DNA from: Desulfomonile tiedjei
Lineage (GTDB): Bacteria; Desulfobacterota; Desulfomonilia; Desulfomonilales; Desulfomonilaceae
Assembly (NCBI GenBank): GCA_016218715.1
Contig: JACRDG010000088.1
Coordinates: 1 to 53,986, forward strand
DNA: 53,986 nucleotides
Reading direction: 5' to 3'
Shown here: piece after piece, positions 33,592-42,007 of the stretch
How positions within the stretch are numbered: position 1 is the first letter of the stretch
How the letters are laid out: each line of letters opens with the position of its first letter
Made by a program: the position numbers and the translations under genes
The notes under the pieces: model-generated
Databases searched by the model: none
The model's input: only the letters and a program-made list of their open reading frames with translations
Told to the model about the DNA's origin: nothing

Positions 33592-34449
33592 TTATGCGGG
33601 CGACGGACTTCCCAGCAATTCCGGGGAGAACTCGCTCCTGAGCTTGTTCAGGGCACGTTTCTCGATCTGCCGGATCCGTTCCCGACTCGTGCCGTAGTGG
33701 TCTCCCAGCGCCTGGAGGGTCCAGGGTGTGTCTTCCATGTACCGCTTCGTCACAATGAAACGCTCGCGGGAATCGAGTTTGGCCAGGGCCTTCGTAGCGG
33801 ACTTCGAGAGTTCCGTTTCCGTCTCTTTTTCAATCAGGAGCCTCTCTTGATTGGGGGTCTCGTCTTCAAGCAAGTCGAGCCCGGTCACATCCTTGTCATC
33901 GCCCATCACCTGGTTGAGGGACCATTCTCTGGCCTTGACCCGAGCTTCCATCTCGATGACATCGTCCGGCTTGACGTTCAGTTCGGCAGCAAGTTCGTCA
34001 ATGTGAGCCTGCCGGGACTCCTCGTCCGGGTGCTCGCCAATCTCGCGGACGCGGAAGAAGAGCTTTCTCTGGGCCTGGGTCGTTCCAAGCTTTACCATAT
34101 TCCAGGACCGCAGGATGAAGTTCTTGATGTAGGCCTTTATCCACCACACCGCAAAGGAGACCAGGCGATACCCCTTGTACGGATCGAATCGCTGGACCGC
34201 TTTCATAAGCCCGATCGCGCCTTCCTGAATCAGGTCCTGAACGGGAATCGTATAGTGCCGGTACTGGAAGGCCATCTTGACCACAAACGGCAGATGAGAC
34301 ACCACGAGAGCGTGAGCCGCTTCCTTGTCACCGGTCTCCCGATAGCGCACGGCGTAGTCGTACTCCTGTTCGGGGGTGAGGGGCTTTATGGCCCTCACCT
34401 GGGTCAGAAAGCTGTTCAGTTGGTTGTTGGCTGGTACGGGATAGTTCAT
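33592..34449 (-). CDS. rpoH: RNA polymerase sigma-32 factor
   Basis: A 285-residue heat-shock sigma factor. The start MNYPVPANNQ at 34449 has GGAG six bases upstream. Sigma region 2 is clear: LVVSHLPFVVKMAFQYRHYTIPVQDLIQEGAIGLMKAVQRFDPYKGYRLVSFAVWWIKAYI. The RpoH box QAQRKLFFRVR follows, with the stretch RSWNMVKLGTTQ. Region 4 has an HTH in TLQALGDHYGTSRERIRQIEKRALNKL. It should direct chaperone and protease genes. It diverges from bioB, and the two promoters overlap. Confidence 0.95.
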   Translation of the reverse strand: MNYPVPANNQLNSFLTQVRAIKPLTPEQEYDYAVRYRETGDKEAAHALVVSHLPFVVKMAFQYRHYTIPVQDLIQEGAIGLMKAVQRFDPYKGYRLVSFAVWWIKAYIKNFILRSWNMVKLGTTQAQRKLFFRVREIGEHPDEESRQAHIDELAAELNVKPDDVIEMEARVKAREWSLNQVMGDDKDVTGLDLLEDETPNQERLLIEKETETELSKSATKALAKLDSRERFIVTKRYMEDTPWTLQALGDHYGTSRERIRQIEKRALNKLRSEFSPELLGSPSPA

Positions 34450-34526
34450 TGAGCGCTCCATACCTTGGATTTGATCAATGGCACGGGTTGTCCGCAACTT
34501 AGCGGTATTCGGCCCATGCATAAAAG

Positions 34527-34555
34527 CGGATAATCATCGCCCCGGCGATTGTCAA
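34527..34555 (-). promoter_or_regulatory. Probable promoter of rpoH
   Basis: On the minus strand, a perfect TTGACA (34555-34550), 17 bases, then TATCCG (34532-34527). The -10 is weak (three of six). The -35 element ends three bases from the sigma-54-type site of the divergent bioB promoter. Confidence 0.45.
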
Positions 34556-34558
34556 CCC

Positions 34559-34575
34559 CTGGCACGAATCTTGCC
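34559..34575 (+). promoter_or_regulatory. Sigma-54-type promoter for bioB
   Basis: CTGGCACG-AATC-TTGCC matches the -24/-12 consensus YTGGCACG-N4-TTGCW, with the invariant GG (34561-34562) and GC (34573-34574) exactly twelve bases apart. Transcription would start near 34586, about 110 bases before bioB. No enhancer-binding protein gene is in the window. Confidence 0.65.
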
Positions 34576-34696
34576 TACCCGGAGCGACGCATTATTATTC
34601 GACACCCCACCCGCAGGAATGATCCGGCCGCGCGTTCTCAAGACTGGATTTCCGCCTGACTCGGATGTATAAGTAAGGGTCCATTGGAGGGTCGCA

Positions 34697-35689
34697 ATGA
34701 AGAGAGAAACCACGTCTTATCCCAAACTTATCGATGCGGTGGAAGAAAAGGCGCTTGCAGACGAGCAGATTTCACGGGCTGAGGCCGAGGCCCTGCTCGA
34801 TACCCCCGACGAGCACTGGCTGCGGCTCCTGGCTGCGGCGGACCGGGTCAGAATCCATTTCAAGGGCTCTCATTTTGACTCGTGCTCACTTATAAACGCA
34901 CGATCGGGCCGGTGCGGGGAAGACTGCGCCTTCTGCGCTCAGTCGGTTCGCTATAACACCGACTGCGAAACGTATCCCTTGCGCTCGGATGACGATATCC
35001 TCGACGCGGCCAGGGCTGCCAAGGCCGCGGGCGCGGCACGGTTCTGTACGGTCACCAGTGGAGGAGCGCTGTCGCCGCAGGAGTTCGACCGGCTCCTGCA
35101 ATCCCTGGAAAAAGTGCACGCAGAGGTCGACATCGCCCTGGACGCGTCCCTGGGCTTCCTTGACGCAAAACGAGCCGAGAAACTGCGAGCCGCGGGGGTC
35201 ACGCGGTACAACCACAACATCGAGACCTCTCCCGACTACTACGCGCAGATCGTCACCACGCACCGTTTCGAGCAACGAGTCTCCACGATTCGGACCGTCC
35301 TGAACTCAGGACTCTCAGCGTGCTGCGGCGGAATCATTGGGATGGGAGAGGCGCCCGCACAGCGCCTGGACTTCGCGTTCGTTCTCGCGGATCTGCAGGT
35401 GGACTGCGTGCCGATCAACATCCTGAACCCGAGGCCCGGGACTCCTCTGGAACATGCGCCCCAACTGGAGCCGCGGGAGATCTTGAAAACCGTCGCGATC
35501 TTCCGGCTCATTCTCCCGCACGCGACCATAAAGATCGCCGGCGGTCGCGAAAGGAACCTGGGTGATTTTCAAGGCATGGCCCTGCGAGCAGGGGCCAATG
35601 GCATGATCATTGGCGGGTACCTCACCACCGCGGGACGCAGCGTCGAGGATGACCTGCGCATGGTACGGGAAGCGGGCTTCGCAATCTAG
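34697..35689 (+). CDS. bioB: Biotin synthase
   Basis: A 330-residue radical SAM enzyme that inserts sulfur into dethiobiotin. The SAM cluster motif is C-x3-C-x2-C in GRCGEDCAFCAQSVRYNTDCETYPL (residues about 73-80), and the downstream pattern is NHNIETSPDYYAQIVTTHRFEQRV, CCGGIIGMGE, VPINILNPRPGTPLE and the Arg of KIAGGRE, which helps hold the auxiliary [2Fe-2S] cluster. GGAGG lies six bases before the ATG. No other bio genes are near. The upstream region contains TTGTCAACC (34549), half of a BirA-like site, without its partner. Confidence 0.97.
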   Translation: MKRETTSYPKLIDAVEEKALADEQISRAEAEALLDTPDEHWLRLLAAADRVRIHFKGSHFDSCSLINARSGRCGEDCAFCAQSVRYNTDCETYPLRSDDDILDAARAAKAAGAARFCTVTSGGALSPQEFDRLLQSLEKVHAEVDIALDASLGFLDAKRAEKLRAAGVTRYNHNIETSPDYYAQIVTTHRFEQRVSTIRTVLNSGLSACCGGIIGMGEAPAQRLDFAFVLADLQVDCVPINILNPRPGTPLEHAPQLEPREILKTVAIFRLILPHATIKIAGGRERNLGDFQGMALRAGANGMIIGGYLTTAGRSVEDDLRMVREAGFAI

Positions 35690-35766
35690 CGCGTATTCCC
35701 GAGTTCACCATTTTATAGATACGATCACGCATTCCTGAGGGAAGCGTATTCTGTCAATCACCGCAG

Positions 35767-35838
35767 CATCACCGGCTGTATTGGTGGGACGGGCATCTTG
35801 TCCGTTATTCATGGACGGGCGAGACGCTTGTCCTACCA
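35767..35838. repeat. Dispersed palindromic repeat, family A, copy 2
   Basis: The core 35781-35838 is an imperfect palindrome: TTGGTGGGACGGGCATCTTG on the left, GGGCGAGACGCTTGTCCTAC near the right end. It matches copy 1 at 639-717, including the CGGCTGTA flank. It lies between bioB and the convergent HAD hydrolase gene. Confidence 0.8.
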
Positions 35839-35958
35839 GTCCATAATCGGCTGTTCTGCGTCTCCGGATATGGGCTTCCCCCAAGAATTCCGACAACTGC
35901 CAGCCAGCAAACCGTCACCGGCGCGTTGCCGGAGGTCCGGCAGGCGGCGTCTGAACCC

Positions 35959-36612
35959 TCACTCCAGAACGCCGTACCCCTTGAGGTCCTGGAGCAACGA
36001 GTCCGGGTCTCGGTAAAGGATGGTCCGCAATCCCTGCGACTGAGCCCGCTCTACGTTCCCCGGGTTATCGTCGATGAAGAGCATCGCAGACGGGGCAACT
36101 TCCAGCCTCCGCGCGACATCGGCGAAAACCGTCGGATCCTGCTTCCCCTTCCCCAGATGGTAAGAATTAAATACGTCGTCGAAATATTGGAAGAAATCGT
36201 CCCTGCGGTCGAGTTGATCGAGCCAGTCGGTCTGGTCGCTGAGCATGGCGACCCAGTACCCGCGCGCTCGCAGATCCAGAATCAGGTCTAACACCCACTG
36301 TCTCAGGGTGAAGCGCTCGAAGATCTCTTTCCGGAGCTCCTCGTCCGGATAGGTTATGCCGGACCTTGCCCGCACCAGGTTCCAGTAATCAGCCTCGTGC
36401 GCGCGGCCCACCAGGTATCCTGAATCATAGACTGCCCTCGCTGCCAGCTCGAAAAAGGAGTCAGGTTCCAGACCGGCACGTCGGGCACTTGCTTTGAGAC
36501 CCTCCCGGAATCCTTCTTCCGCGACCACCCCTCCGTAATCGAACAGGAGGACGCGGATCACTTCAGGGCGAGACATGGGCAAGGGTTGACTTTCAGGGTG
36601 TTTGGGGTTCAT
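35959..36612 (-). CDS. HAD-superfamily hydrolase (subfamily IA)
   Basis: A 217-residue haloacid-dehalogenase-like phosphatase. It starts at the ATG at 36612 with GGAG five bases upstream; the ATG at 36576 is a second choice. Motif I is VLLFDYGGVV, with the nucleophile Asp but Gly where most phosphatases have the second Asp; this DxGG variant is typical of the YihX/epoxide-hydrolase-like branch. Motif II Ser is in VAMLSDQT, motif III Lys in LGKGKQDPTVFADVARRL, and motif IV acidic residues are in MLFIDDNPGNVERAQSQG. Substrate unknown. It diverges from the TPR gene. Confidence 0.88.
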   Translation of the reverse strand: MNPKHPESQPLPMSRPEVIRVLLFDYGGVVAEEGFREGLKASARRAGLEPDSFFELAARAVYDSGYLVGRAHEADYWNLVRARSGITYPDEELRKEIFERFTLRQWVLDLILDLRARGYWVAMLSDQTDWLDQLDRRDDFFQYFDDVFNSYHLGKGKQDPTVFADVARRLEVAPSAMLFIDDNPGNVERAQSQGLRTILYRDPDSLLQDLKGYGVLE

Positions 36613-36649
36613 GATGACTCCAGGCGCCGCAACCATTGAAACATATCGA

Positions 36650-36677
36650 TTGATTTCCGGCGTCGGGGGAGTATAAT
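36650..36677 (+). promoter_or_regulatory. Sigma-70-type promoter for the TPR protein gene
   Basis: TTGATT (36650-36655), 16 bases, perfect TATAAT (36672-36677). Expected start near 36684, leaving about 180 bases of leader. Confidence 0.55.
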
Positions 36678-36864
36678 TGGCGATTTGATCCGGTGAGTCA
36701 ACAGGTCGGAGATTCCCAACCACCGGCAAAGGAACAAAAACGCGAGATACCGGGTCCTGTCCTATATGGGCTACCGCAGAGTTCAGAAAGCATCAGGAGC
36801 GCCAGCCGCTCGTCGTGCGCATCCGTTTCAACGGGATGCTCATTAAGCCGCAAGGGGTGTTCAA

Positions 36865-37863
36865 ATGAGGAATGGCGAAGAAGTGAGTGCCCGAATGGGT
36901 ACCGTTAACCAGAGAGGGTCTTCTACCTATACCTTCCTGGGGCTTGCAATTATCGTGGTCGTCGTGATCGCAACCCTGTCCTTGTTCATGCGGGGGGACT
37001 TCATGCAGAAAGGACCCCACCCGGACATGGTCGCGGCCGAACAAGCCATGGCGAAACACCAGTGGAAACAGGCGATCGCCAAATACGACAAGTCGTTGAA
37101 GGCCAACCCGGGCAATGCTGAAGCGTACATTGGTCGTTCCCGGGCCTACGTGCAGCTTGGCGACATGAATCAGGCGCTGAAAGACGCAGTCACCGCGGTC
37201 GAGAAGAAGCCGAGTCTCGCCCTGGCCTACGGGCAGAGAGGTATCGTTCTCAAACTCCAGCAGAAGCCGGATGAAGCCATGAAGGATTTCGCCGCGGCGG
37301 TGAGGCTCGACCCCAGATATGCCTGGGCCTACGCTCAGCGGGCCGACCTCTTTTCTCGGAAGAACGAGCAGGAGAAGGCGCTTGCCGACGTCAACAAAGC
37401 TGTGGCGTCAGACCCCAAGTTCGTTAGCGCTCTTCGGCTCAGAGCCTGGGTCCTCAACCGCATGGGCAAGTGCAAAGAGGCTTCCGAGGACTTCCAGAAA
37501 GTGGAACAACTGAGCCCCGAGGATGCCTGGACCTTGCAGGACAAAGCATGGTTCCTGATGACCTGTCCCGACGAGCAGGTCCAGAACCCGACAAAGGCTA
37601 TGGAGTTGGCTCAAAAGGCTCTCAAGGTTGCGAGCGCCCAGGATGGGCTGATTTACGAAACCCTCGCCGAGGCCTACTTCAAGCAGGGCGATCCGCTCAA
37701 GGCCGTGGAAGTGCAGAAGAAGGCCATAGAAATGGGTTCCAAGAAATGTCCGGACGGTTCGTGCATTAAGGAAATGAAGGACAGGCTGCAGAAGTACGAA
37801 ATGACAGCCCGCCAGGAAGTCCGAACCGGTTACGAAATCCTTCCTTTTGACAGCGCCAAGTAA
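36865..37863 (+). CDS. Membrane-anchored TPR-repeat protein
   Basis: A 332-residue protein with a short cytoplasmic start and one transmembrane helix (about residues 24-42, FLGLAIIVVVVIATLSLFM). About seven tetratricopeptide repeats fill the rest, for example AEAYIGRSRAYVQLGDMNQALKDAVTAVEKKP, LAYGQRGIVLKLQQKPDEAMKDFAAAVRLDP and AWAYAQRADLFSRKNEQEKALADVNKAVASDP. The repeats would face the periplasm or outside. An alternative ATG lies at 36895. It probably scaffolds protein contacts; partners unknown. A strong terminator follows. Confidence 0.85.
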   Translation: MRNGEEVSARMGTVNQRGSSTYTFLGLAIIVVVVIATLSLFMRGDFMQKGPHPDMVAAEQAMAKHQWKQAIAKYDKSLKANPGNAEAYIGRSRAYVQLGDMNQALKDAVTAVEKKPSLALAYGQRGIVLKLQQKPDEAMKDFAAAVRLDPRYAWAYAQRADLFSRKNEQEKALADVNKAVASDPKFVSALRLRAWVLNRMGKCKEASEDFQKVEQLSPEDAWTLQDKAWFLMTCPDEQVQNPTKAMELAQKALKVASAQDGLIYETLAEAYFKQGDPLKAVEVQKKAIEMGSKKCPDGSCIKEMKDRLQKYEMTARQEVRTGYEILPFDSAK

Positions 37864-37907
37864 TTTCCTGCAAGACCAGACCGACCAATTCCGTTCCCCA
37901 GGGGACT

Positions 37908-37952
37908 AAAATCAGGGGGGCTCGTCAGATCGAGTCCCCCTGATTTGTTTCT
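37908..37952. terminator. Bidirectional Rho-independent terminator
   Basis: AAATCAGGGGGGCTCG (37908-37923) region pairs with CGAGTCCCCCTGATTT (37931-37946) around a 6-base loop, a stem of about 15 bases with small irregularities. GTTTCT follows on the plus strand and TTTTAGTCC on the minus strand, so it serves both the TPR gene and the convergent sensor kinase gene. Confidence 0.85.
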
Positions 37953-37979
37953 GACGTTAATGCAATATCAAGCTCGGGT

Positions 37980-39044
37980 TCATAGAGGGAGGAAGAACCA
38001 GATACGCGTTTCGTTTCCGCTGATCTCCGCGCCGACGCGGCCATCGTGCGCTTCGACGAGTTCCTTGACAATGGCGAGCCCAATGCCTGCCCCGCCGTGC
38101 TCGCGCGAGCGGGATTTCTCGCCACGATAGAAACGCTCGAAGATGAAAGGCAGATCTTTTTCGCTGATCGTGACCCCTTCGTTGGAAAAGACGGCGGTTA
38201 TGCCTGCGGTTTCTCGTGTAAGAGCGATACGGAACACGCCTCCCGACGGAGAATATCGGACAGCGTTGGCGGCGAGATTGCTCACCACGCGCACGATCTT
38301 CTCAGAATCGAGTCTGACCGGCTCGTCCGGCTCGGGGAAGTCGGTTTGCACAGAAAGCCGCTTCGCTTCGAATTGAGGGCGAAAAGAAGTCAGGACCTGG
38401 TCTATCAAACCAGCGAGGCTGGCCTCCGATTTCCGCAACTCCCATCTTGCCGCGTCGGCCTGCGCCAGATGGAGTATATCTTCCACGAGCACTGCCAATC
38501 GCATGGTCTCTTCGTGCAGCAGTTCGTAGGCTTCCTTGGATGGAGGCACGACGCCATCCATAAGTCCCTCGAGATATCCTCGGATGTTGGTTATGGGGGT
38601 TCTCAGCTCGTGGGCCACGTCGATCATCATCCGCTTCCTCAACTCTTCCTGGAACCGTAGCCCCTCGGCCATGCTGTTAAAGGCGCCTGCCAAACGTCCC
38701 ACTTCGTCGCGGGACGTGATGGGAACTTGCCCCGAATAGTCCCCGGCTGCGATGTTCTGGGCAATCTTCGTCATCTTGGTCAGAGGCCCCAACAAGCGAC
38801 GCATCACCAGGAAACTGAGCGCCAGCGCCACCAGGAGTGCCGCAAGACTGGCCCAGATGAGGTTCCGGTGCACGGAATCCACGAACATTTGGTGGCTCGA
38901 CACGGGAGAGATGTTGTACTTTGCCATGAGCGCGGCAAAGTACCCCGCGGCCAGGTAGTCGATGGAGACCCAAACGAGGACGATCACGAAGCCGATGATC
39001 AGGACATTGACCCCAACGAGTTTCCAGAGAAGACTTCTTGTCAC
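37980..39044 (-). CDS. Sensor histidine kinase (BaeS-like)
   Basis: A 354-residue membrane kinase. The GTG at 39044 is preferred: GGAG lies seven bases upstream, whereas the TTG at 39077 has no ribosome site. Two transmembrane helices (LLWKLVGVNVLIIGFVIVLVW and LIWASLAALLVALALSFLVM) enclose a very short periplasmic loop of about 35 residues. HAMP follows, then the H-box MIDVAHELRTPITNIRGYLEGL with the phosphorylated His, the N-box SNLAANAVRYSPSG and the G-box HGGAGIGLAIVKELVEAH. The small sensor loop suggests that it reads membrane or envelope stress. It is transcribed after the response regulator gene, 117 bases downstream. Confidence 0.94.
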   Translation of the reverse strand: MTRSLLWKLVGVNVLIIGFVIVLVWVSIDYLAAGYFAALMAKYNISPVSSHQMFVDSVHRNLIWASLAALLVALALSFLVMRRLLGPLTKMTKIAQNIAAGDYSGQVPITSRDEVGRLAGAFNSMAEGLRFQEELRKRMMIDVAHELRTPITNIRGYLEGLMDGVVPPSKEAYELLHEETMRLAVLVEDILHLAQADAARWELRKSEASLAGLIDQVLTSFRPQFEAKRLSVQTDFPEPDEPVRLDSEKIVRVVSNLAANAVRYSPSGGVFRIALTRETAGITAVFSNEGVTISEKDLPFIFERFYRGEKSRSREHGGAGIGLAIVKELVEAHDGRVGAEISGNETRIWFFLPL

Positions 39045-39161
39045 CGCGAGACTCCGTGCCCGTGGAAGGTCAATCAAACGGGAAAGAACAGCGGCGCGCG
39101 GTACCTGTCCGGCACGATCCGCAGCATCCTCGGCAAATGGCTGCCGCCGAGAATTGAGTTG

Positions 39162-39872
39162 TCAACGAGCAGCTTCGGCAAATTGGTAACCGACACCTCG
39201 CACCGTCATGATACGCGTCGGCTGGGAAGGATCCTCTTCGATCTTCTGCCGAAGCTTGCCAATGTGCACATCCACCACGCGATCGATCACTGTGGCTTCA
39301 CCCAGCGGATAAAGCCGGCGGAGCAGCTCGTCTCGGGTGAAAACCTTTCCAGGCGCTGCCATAAGCGTTTTGAGCAGCGTGAATTCGTGGGGGGTCAGGG
39401 GAACCTGCCGTCCGTGCAGAGTGACCCTCCTTTTCTCCGGATCGAGGACGAGGCCCTGGTGCGAGAGGATCGCCTTCCGGCTGTCGGGTCCTGTGCGTCC
39501 TCTCCGAAGTATCGCCTTCACCCGTGCCACCAGTTCACGGGGGCTGAAAGGTTTGACCACGTAGTCGTCCGCACCCAGGGTCAGGCCTGCGACCCGGTCT
39601 ATTTCTTCCTCTTTGGCTGACAGGATGAGTATGGGGACGTCGGAGGATCGCCTGAGCTGCCTGCACACTTCCCAGCCGTCCAGGACAGGCAACATCAGGT
39701 CGAGGATGACGAAGATGGGGTTGTGTCTCTCGGCCATCTCCACGGCAGTAAGACCGTCCCGAGCGGCGATGGTCGAAAACCCCTCCCTTTCCAGATACAT
39801 CCTCACGAGCGCAGCGGTCTTGTCGTCGTCCTCCACCACGAGAATCGGTCCTGAGATCTGAAGGTTGTTCAT
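39162..39872 (-). CDS. OmpR-family response regulator
   Basis: A 236-residue two-component regulator. In the receiver domain the acidic pair is EDDDK (residues 14-18), the phosphorylated Asp58 sits in FVILDLMLPVLDGWEV, and Lys107 in DDYVVKPFSPREL. In the C-terminal winged helix, VPLTPHEFTLLKTLMAAPGKVFTRDELLRRL and RVVDVHIGKLRQKIEEDP mark the DNA-binding domain. It is the first gene of the pair with the sensor kinase. The ribosome site is weak. Confidence 0.95.
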   Translation of the reverse strand: MNNLQISGPILVVEDDDKTAALVRMYLEREGFSTIAARDGLTAVEMAERHNPIFVILDLMLPVLDGWEVCRQLRRSSDVPILILSAKEEEIDRVAGLTLGADDYVVKPFSPRELVARVKAILRRGRTGPDSRKAILSHQGLVLDPEKRRVTLHGRQVPLTPHEFTLLKTLMAAPGKVFTRDELLRRLYPLGEATVIDRVVDVHIGKLRQKIEEDPSQPTRIMTVRGVGYQFAEAAR

Positions 39873-40334
39873 GCCGCTCTCGCGCTCTGTCTCGGAGGAT
39901 CGATGCCGGGTTCCCTCATCGACATCCGCGCATCAGTCCCCGTTAGCATATTGCACCAGTTGCCAGGATTTCTGATCGGTTCATCCCCCACGTCGCCGAT
40001 CATCCAATCGGACGCTACTTTTTGGCAACCGTTATAACGAAAATGACAGGAATCCACCACTCAAAAAGAGCGCGGCCCACGATTGCCGTTGACCGGCAGG
40101 AAGGGATGAAGTATGTTCACCCCCCAGAACGAGCGGAGAGATATGGGCTGCCGAGGCCTGTGACAAGCCTTGTCAGACGTTCGGAGGGGATAAAGCGATC
40201 GTGTCGGGTGCGCTACCGACGAACCGATTACCGCATGTAAAATCCTCCCGATGGTACGAGCGAGCGCATTCCGGCATGCGTGACCAACTCTGAGGCAGCC
40301 GGCAACTACGCAGCCTTCGAGGGAGGCAATGGCG
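39873..40334. other. Divergent intergenic region with palindromes
   Basis: A 462-base gap between the response regulator and radical SAM genes. It contains the perfect palindrome at 40161-40175 (listed separately), a second small palindrome CGTTATAACG near 40030, and GTCGG...CCGAC near 40205. No convincing sigma-70 promoter pair and no gene were found. Confidence 0.45.
40161..40175. promoter_or_regulatory. Palindrome between response regulator and radical SAM genes
   Basis: TGACAAG-C-CTTGTCA, a perfect 7+1+7 dyad. It lies about 160 bases before the radical SAM start and about 290 before the response regulator start. It could be an operator or a small hairpin; no T-run follows. Confidence 0.4.
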
Positions 40335-41852
40335 ATGGCTGGATCACGATCCGCCGTGCTCATTTCATTGATCGATACGACGGACAATCTTGGACTGAAA
40401 TACGTTCATTCCTCACTGCTCAACACGGGCAACGATTCGCAGATCGTGTTCTACACGACAGGTGATGACTCGTCTTTTGACCCAGTGGCCCACTTCGTGA
40501 AAGACCGTTCCCCCGATTTGGTGGGGATAAGTCTCATGAGCCGATTCTTTCCCGGGGCAGTCGGTCTGACCAAGGCTATCAGGCGGACCTGCGACGACAG
40601 TATACCGATACTCTGGGGCGGAATACACCCGACCATCGACCCCGAGAGCTGCAAGCAGCATGCAGATTACGTGTGCGTGGGTGAAGGGGAGCACTCGCTC
40701 GTCGAGTTCCTCCGGCACCTCGACGGAGGTCGCGTGACGACGGAAGTGCCCGGCATAGTGGCTGCGGCCGCGCCGGGCCGTACGGTGAGCCCTCCGCTGC
40801 AGGATCTGGACTCACTCCCCTTCCCGGAAGCTCGTCCCCGAAATTCGTGGGTCACCGACGGCGGAACGGTGAAGCCATTGACCCCTTCGCTGTTCAAGAA
40901 GCATACGGGGCACAAGGGCTCGTATCTGGGAGTGATGACGTCCCGCGGGTGTCCGTTCGCGTGCACCTATTGCTGCAACAACCTGCTGCACAAGGTATAC
41001 GGCAAGAAAATACGGAGCCGCAGCCCCGAGAACGTGGTGGCCGAGATCGAAAAGAACCTCTCAGAAACCGGGATCCCCTTCCACTACGTATCCATAAACG
41101 ACGACTGCTTCACGGCTCACTCCACGACCTGGCTGGAGACGTTCGTCAAGCACTATAAAGGGATTCGTATACCTATCGTTTTCAGAGCCATCCCGCAATT
41201 CGTCACCAAGGAAAAAATCGCCATTCTCAAAGAGGCCCCATGCGGATTTGCCTTGATAGGCCTCCAGAGCGGGAGTGAGCGCACTCTTGCCGAGGTGTAC
41301 AAGCGCCGTCACTCCACAGAGGCCTTTGTGCAGTGCACAAGGCTGCTCCATGAACATGACATCCCGGCCGTGTACGACGTCATCGTGGACAACCCCTATG
41401 AAACTGTCGAGGATGTCGAGCGAACCGTGGAGGTCACGGCACAATTGCCCAAGAGTTCTTATGTCTCTCTGTTTTCCCTCACCTTCTACAAGTATACGGA
41501 GCTGTACGACAGGGCCAAAAGTGACGGATACCCTGTGGACGCTCACTTGACGAAGAGCCAGGACGCATGGGCCAAATCCAGTAGAGAAGCGCGAGCCATC
41601 AGGATTGCGGCCCTCCTGAACAAATCGACAGCCCTGGCTATTCTCCACCATTCGGAAGGGTGGAAGGGAATCGCTCTGTCCGCGGTCTCGTTCGCGGCAC
41701 TAAGAATCCTGGAGCCCTTGCGGCACCTGAAAATCACCTACCTCTCGCACGGCAGAAACACCCTCGCTTGTTTCAAAGCCTTGCTCCCCCACGTTCGGGA
41801 CTATTGCAGGCGGTACTTCTCGTTTTCCGCGGTCAACAAAGTAGATCATTGA
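40335..41852 (+). CDS. B12-binding-domain radical SAM protein
   Basis: A 505-residue radical SAM protein. The ATG at 40335 is preferred over that at 40329 because GGGAGG (40321-40326) is eight bases from it but only two from the other. The N-terminal 150 residues form a B12-binding-like Rossmann domain (DLVGISLMSRFFPGAVGLTKAIRR, ILWGGIHPTIDPE, YVCVGEGEHSLVEFL), but the cobalamin-ligand motif D-x-H-x-x-G is replaced by DTTDNLG with no His. The radical SAM motif is SRGCPFACTYCCNN (C-x3-C-x2-C). A C-terminal helical region of about 130 residues is unassigned. The class is that of enzymes that methylate or rearrange unreactive carbons; the product is unknown. A SAM methyltransferase gene follows. 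Confidence 0.88.
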   Translation: MAGSRSAVLISLIDTTDNLGLKYVHSSLLNTGNDSQIVFYTTGDDSSFDPVAHFVKDRSPDLVGISLMSRFFPGAVGLTKAIRRTCDDSIPILWGGIHPTIDPESCKQHADYVCVGEGEHSLVEFLRHLDGGRVTTEVPGIVAAAAPGRTVSPPLQDLDSLPFPEARPRNSWVTDGGTVKPLTPSLFKKHTGHKGSYLGVMTSRGCPFACTYCCNNLLHKVYGKKIRSRSPENVVAEIEKNLSETGIPFHYVSINDDCFTAHSTTWLETFVKHYKGIRIPIVFRAIPQFVTKEKIAILKEAPCGFALIGLQSGSERTLAEVYKRRHSTEAFVQCTRLLHEHDIPAVYDVIVDNPYETVEDVERTVEVTAQLPKSSYVSLFSLTFYKYTELYDRAKSDGYPVDAHLTKSQDAWAKSSREARAIRIAALLNKSTALAILHHSEGWKGIALSAVSFAALRILEPLRHLKITYLSHGRNTLACFKALLPHVRDYCRRYFSFSAVNKVDH

Positions 41853-41941
41853 TCGCAGGCCCTCCGCCCTCGTGATGCGCGTGTATTCACTGTTACGAAG
41901 GAGCGGTAACGCTGAAAGACATCCGGGCACCGCGAAATACC

Positions 41942-41971
41942 TTGTCTGGAGCCCCCTGTTTGCGCTACAAT
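41942..41971 (+). promoter_or_regulatory. Possible promoter for the methyltransferase gene
   Basis: TTGTCT (41942-41947), 18 bases, TACAAT (41966-41971). It suggests that the methyltransferase gene can be expressed apart from the radical SAM gene upstream. Confidence 0.45.
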
Positions 41972-42007
41972 AATACGGTCGATCAAAATACTTAGAGGGA
42001 GCACCAT

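Noticed and set aside
34549-34557. TTGTCAACC before bioB, like half a BirA operator
   Set aside because: No second half-site at the expected distance; it is simply the complement of the rpoH -35 region.
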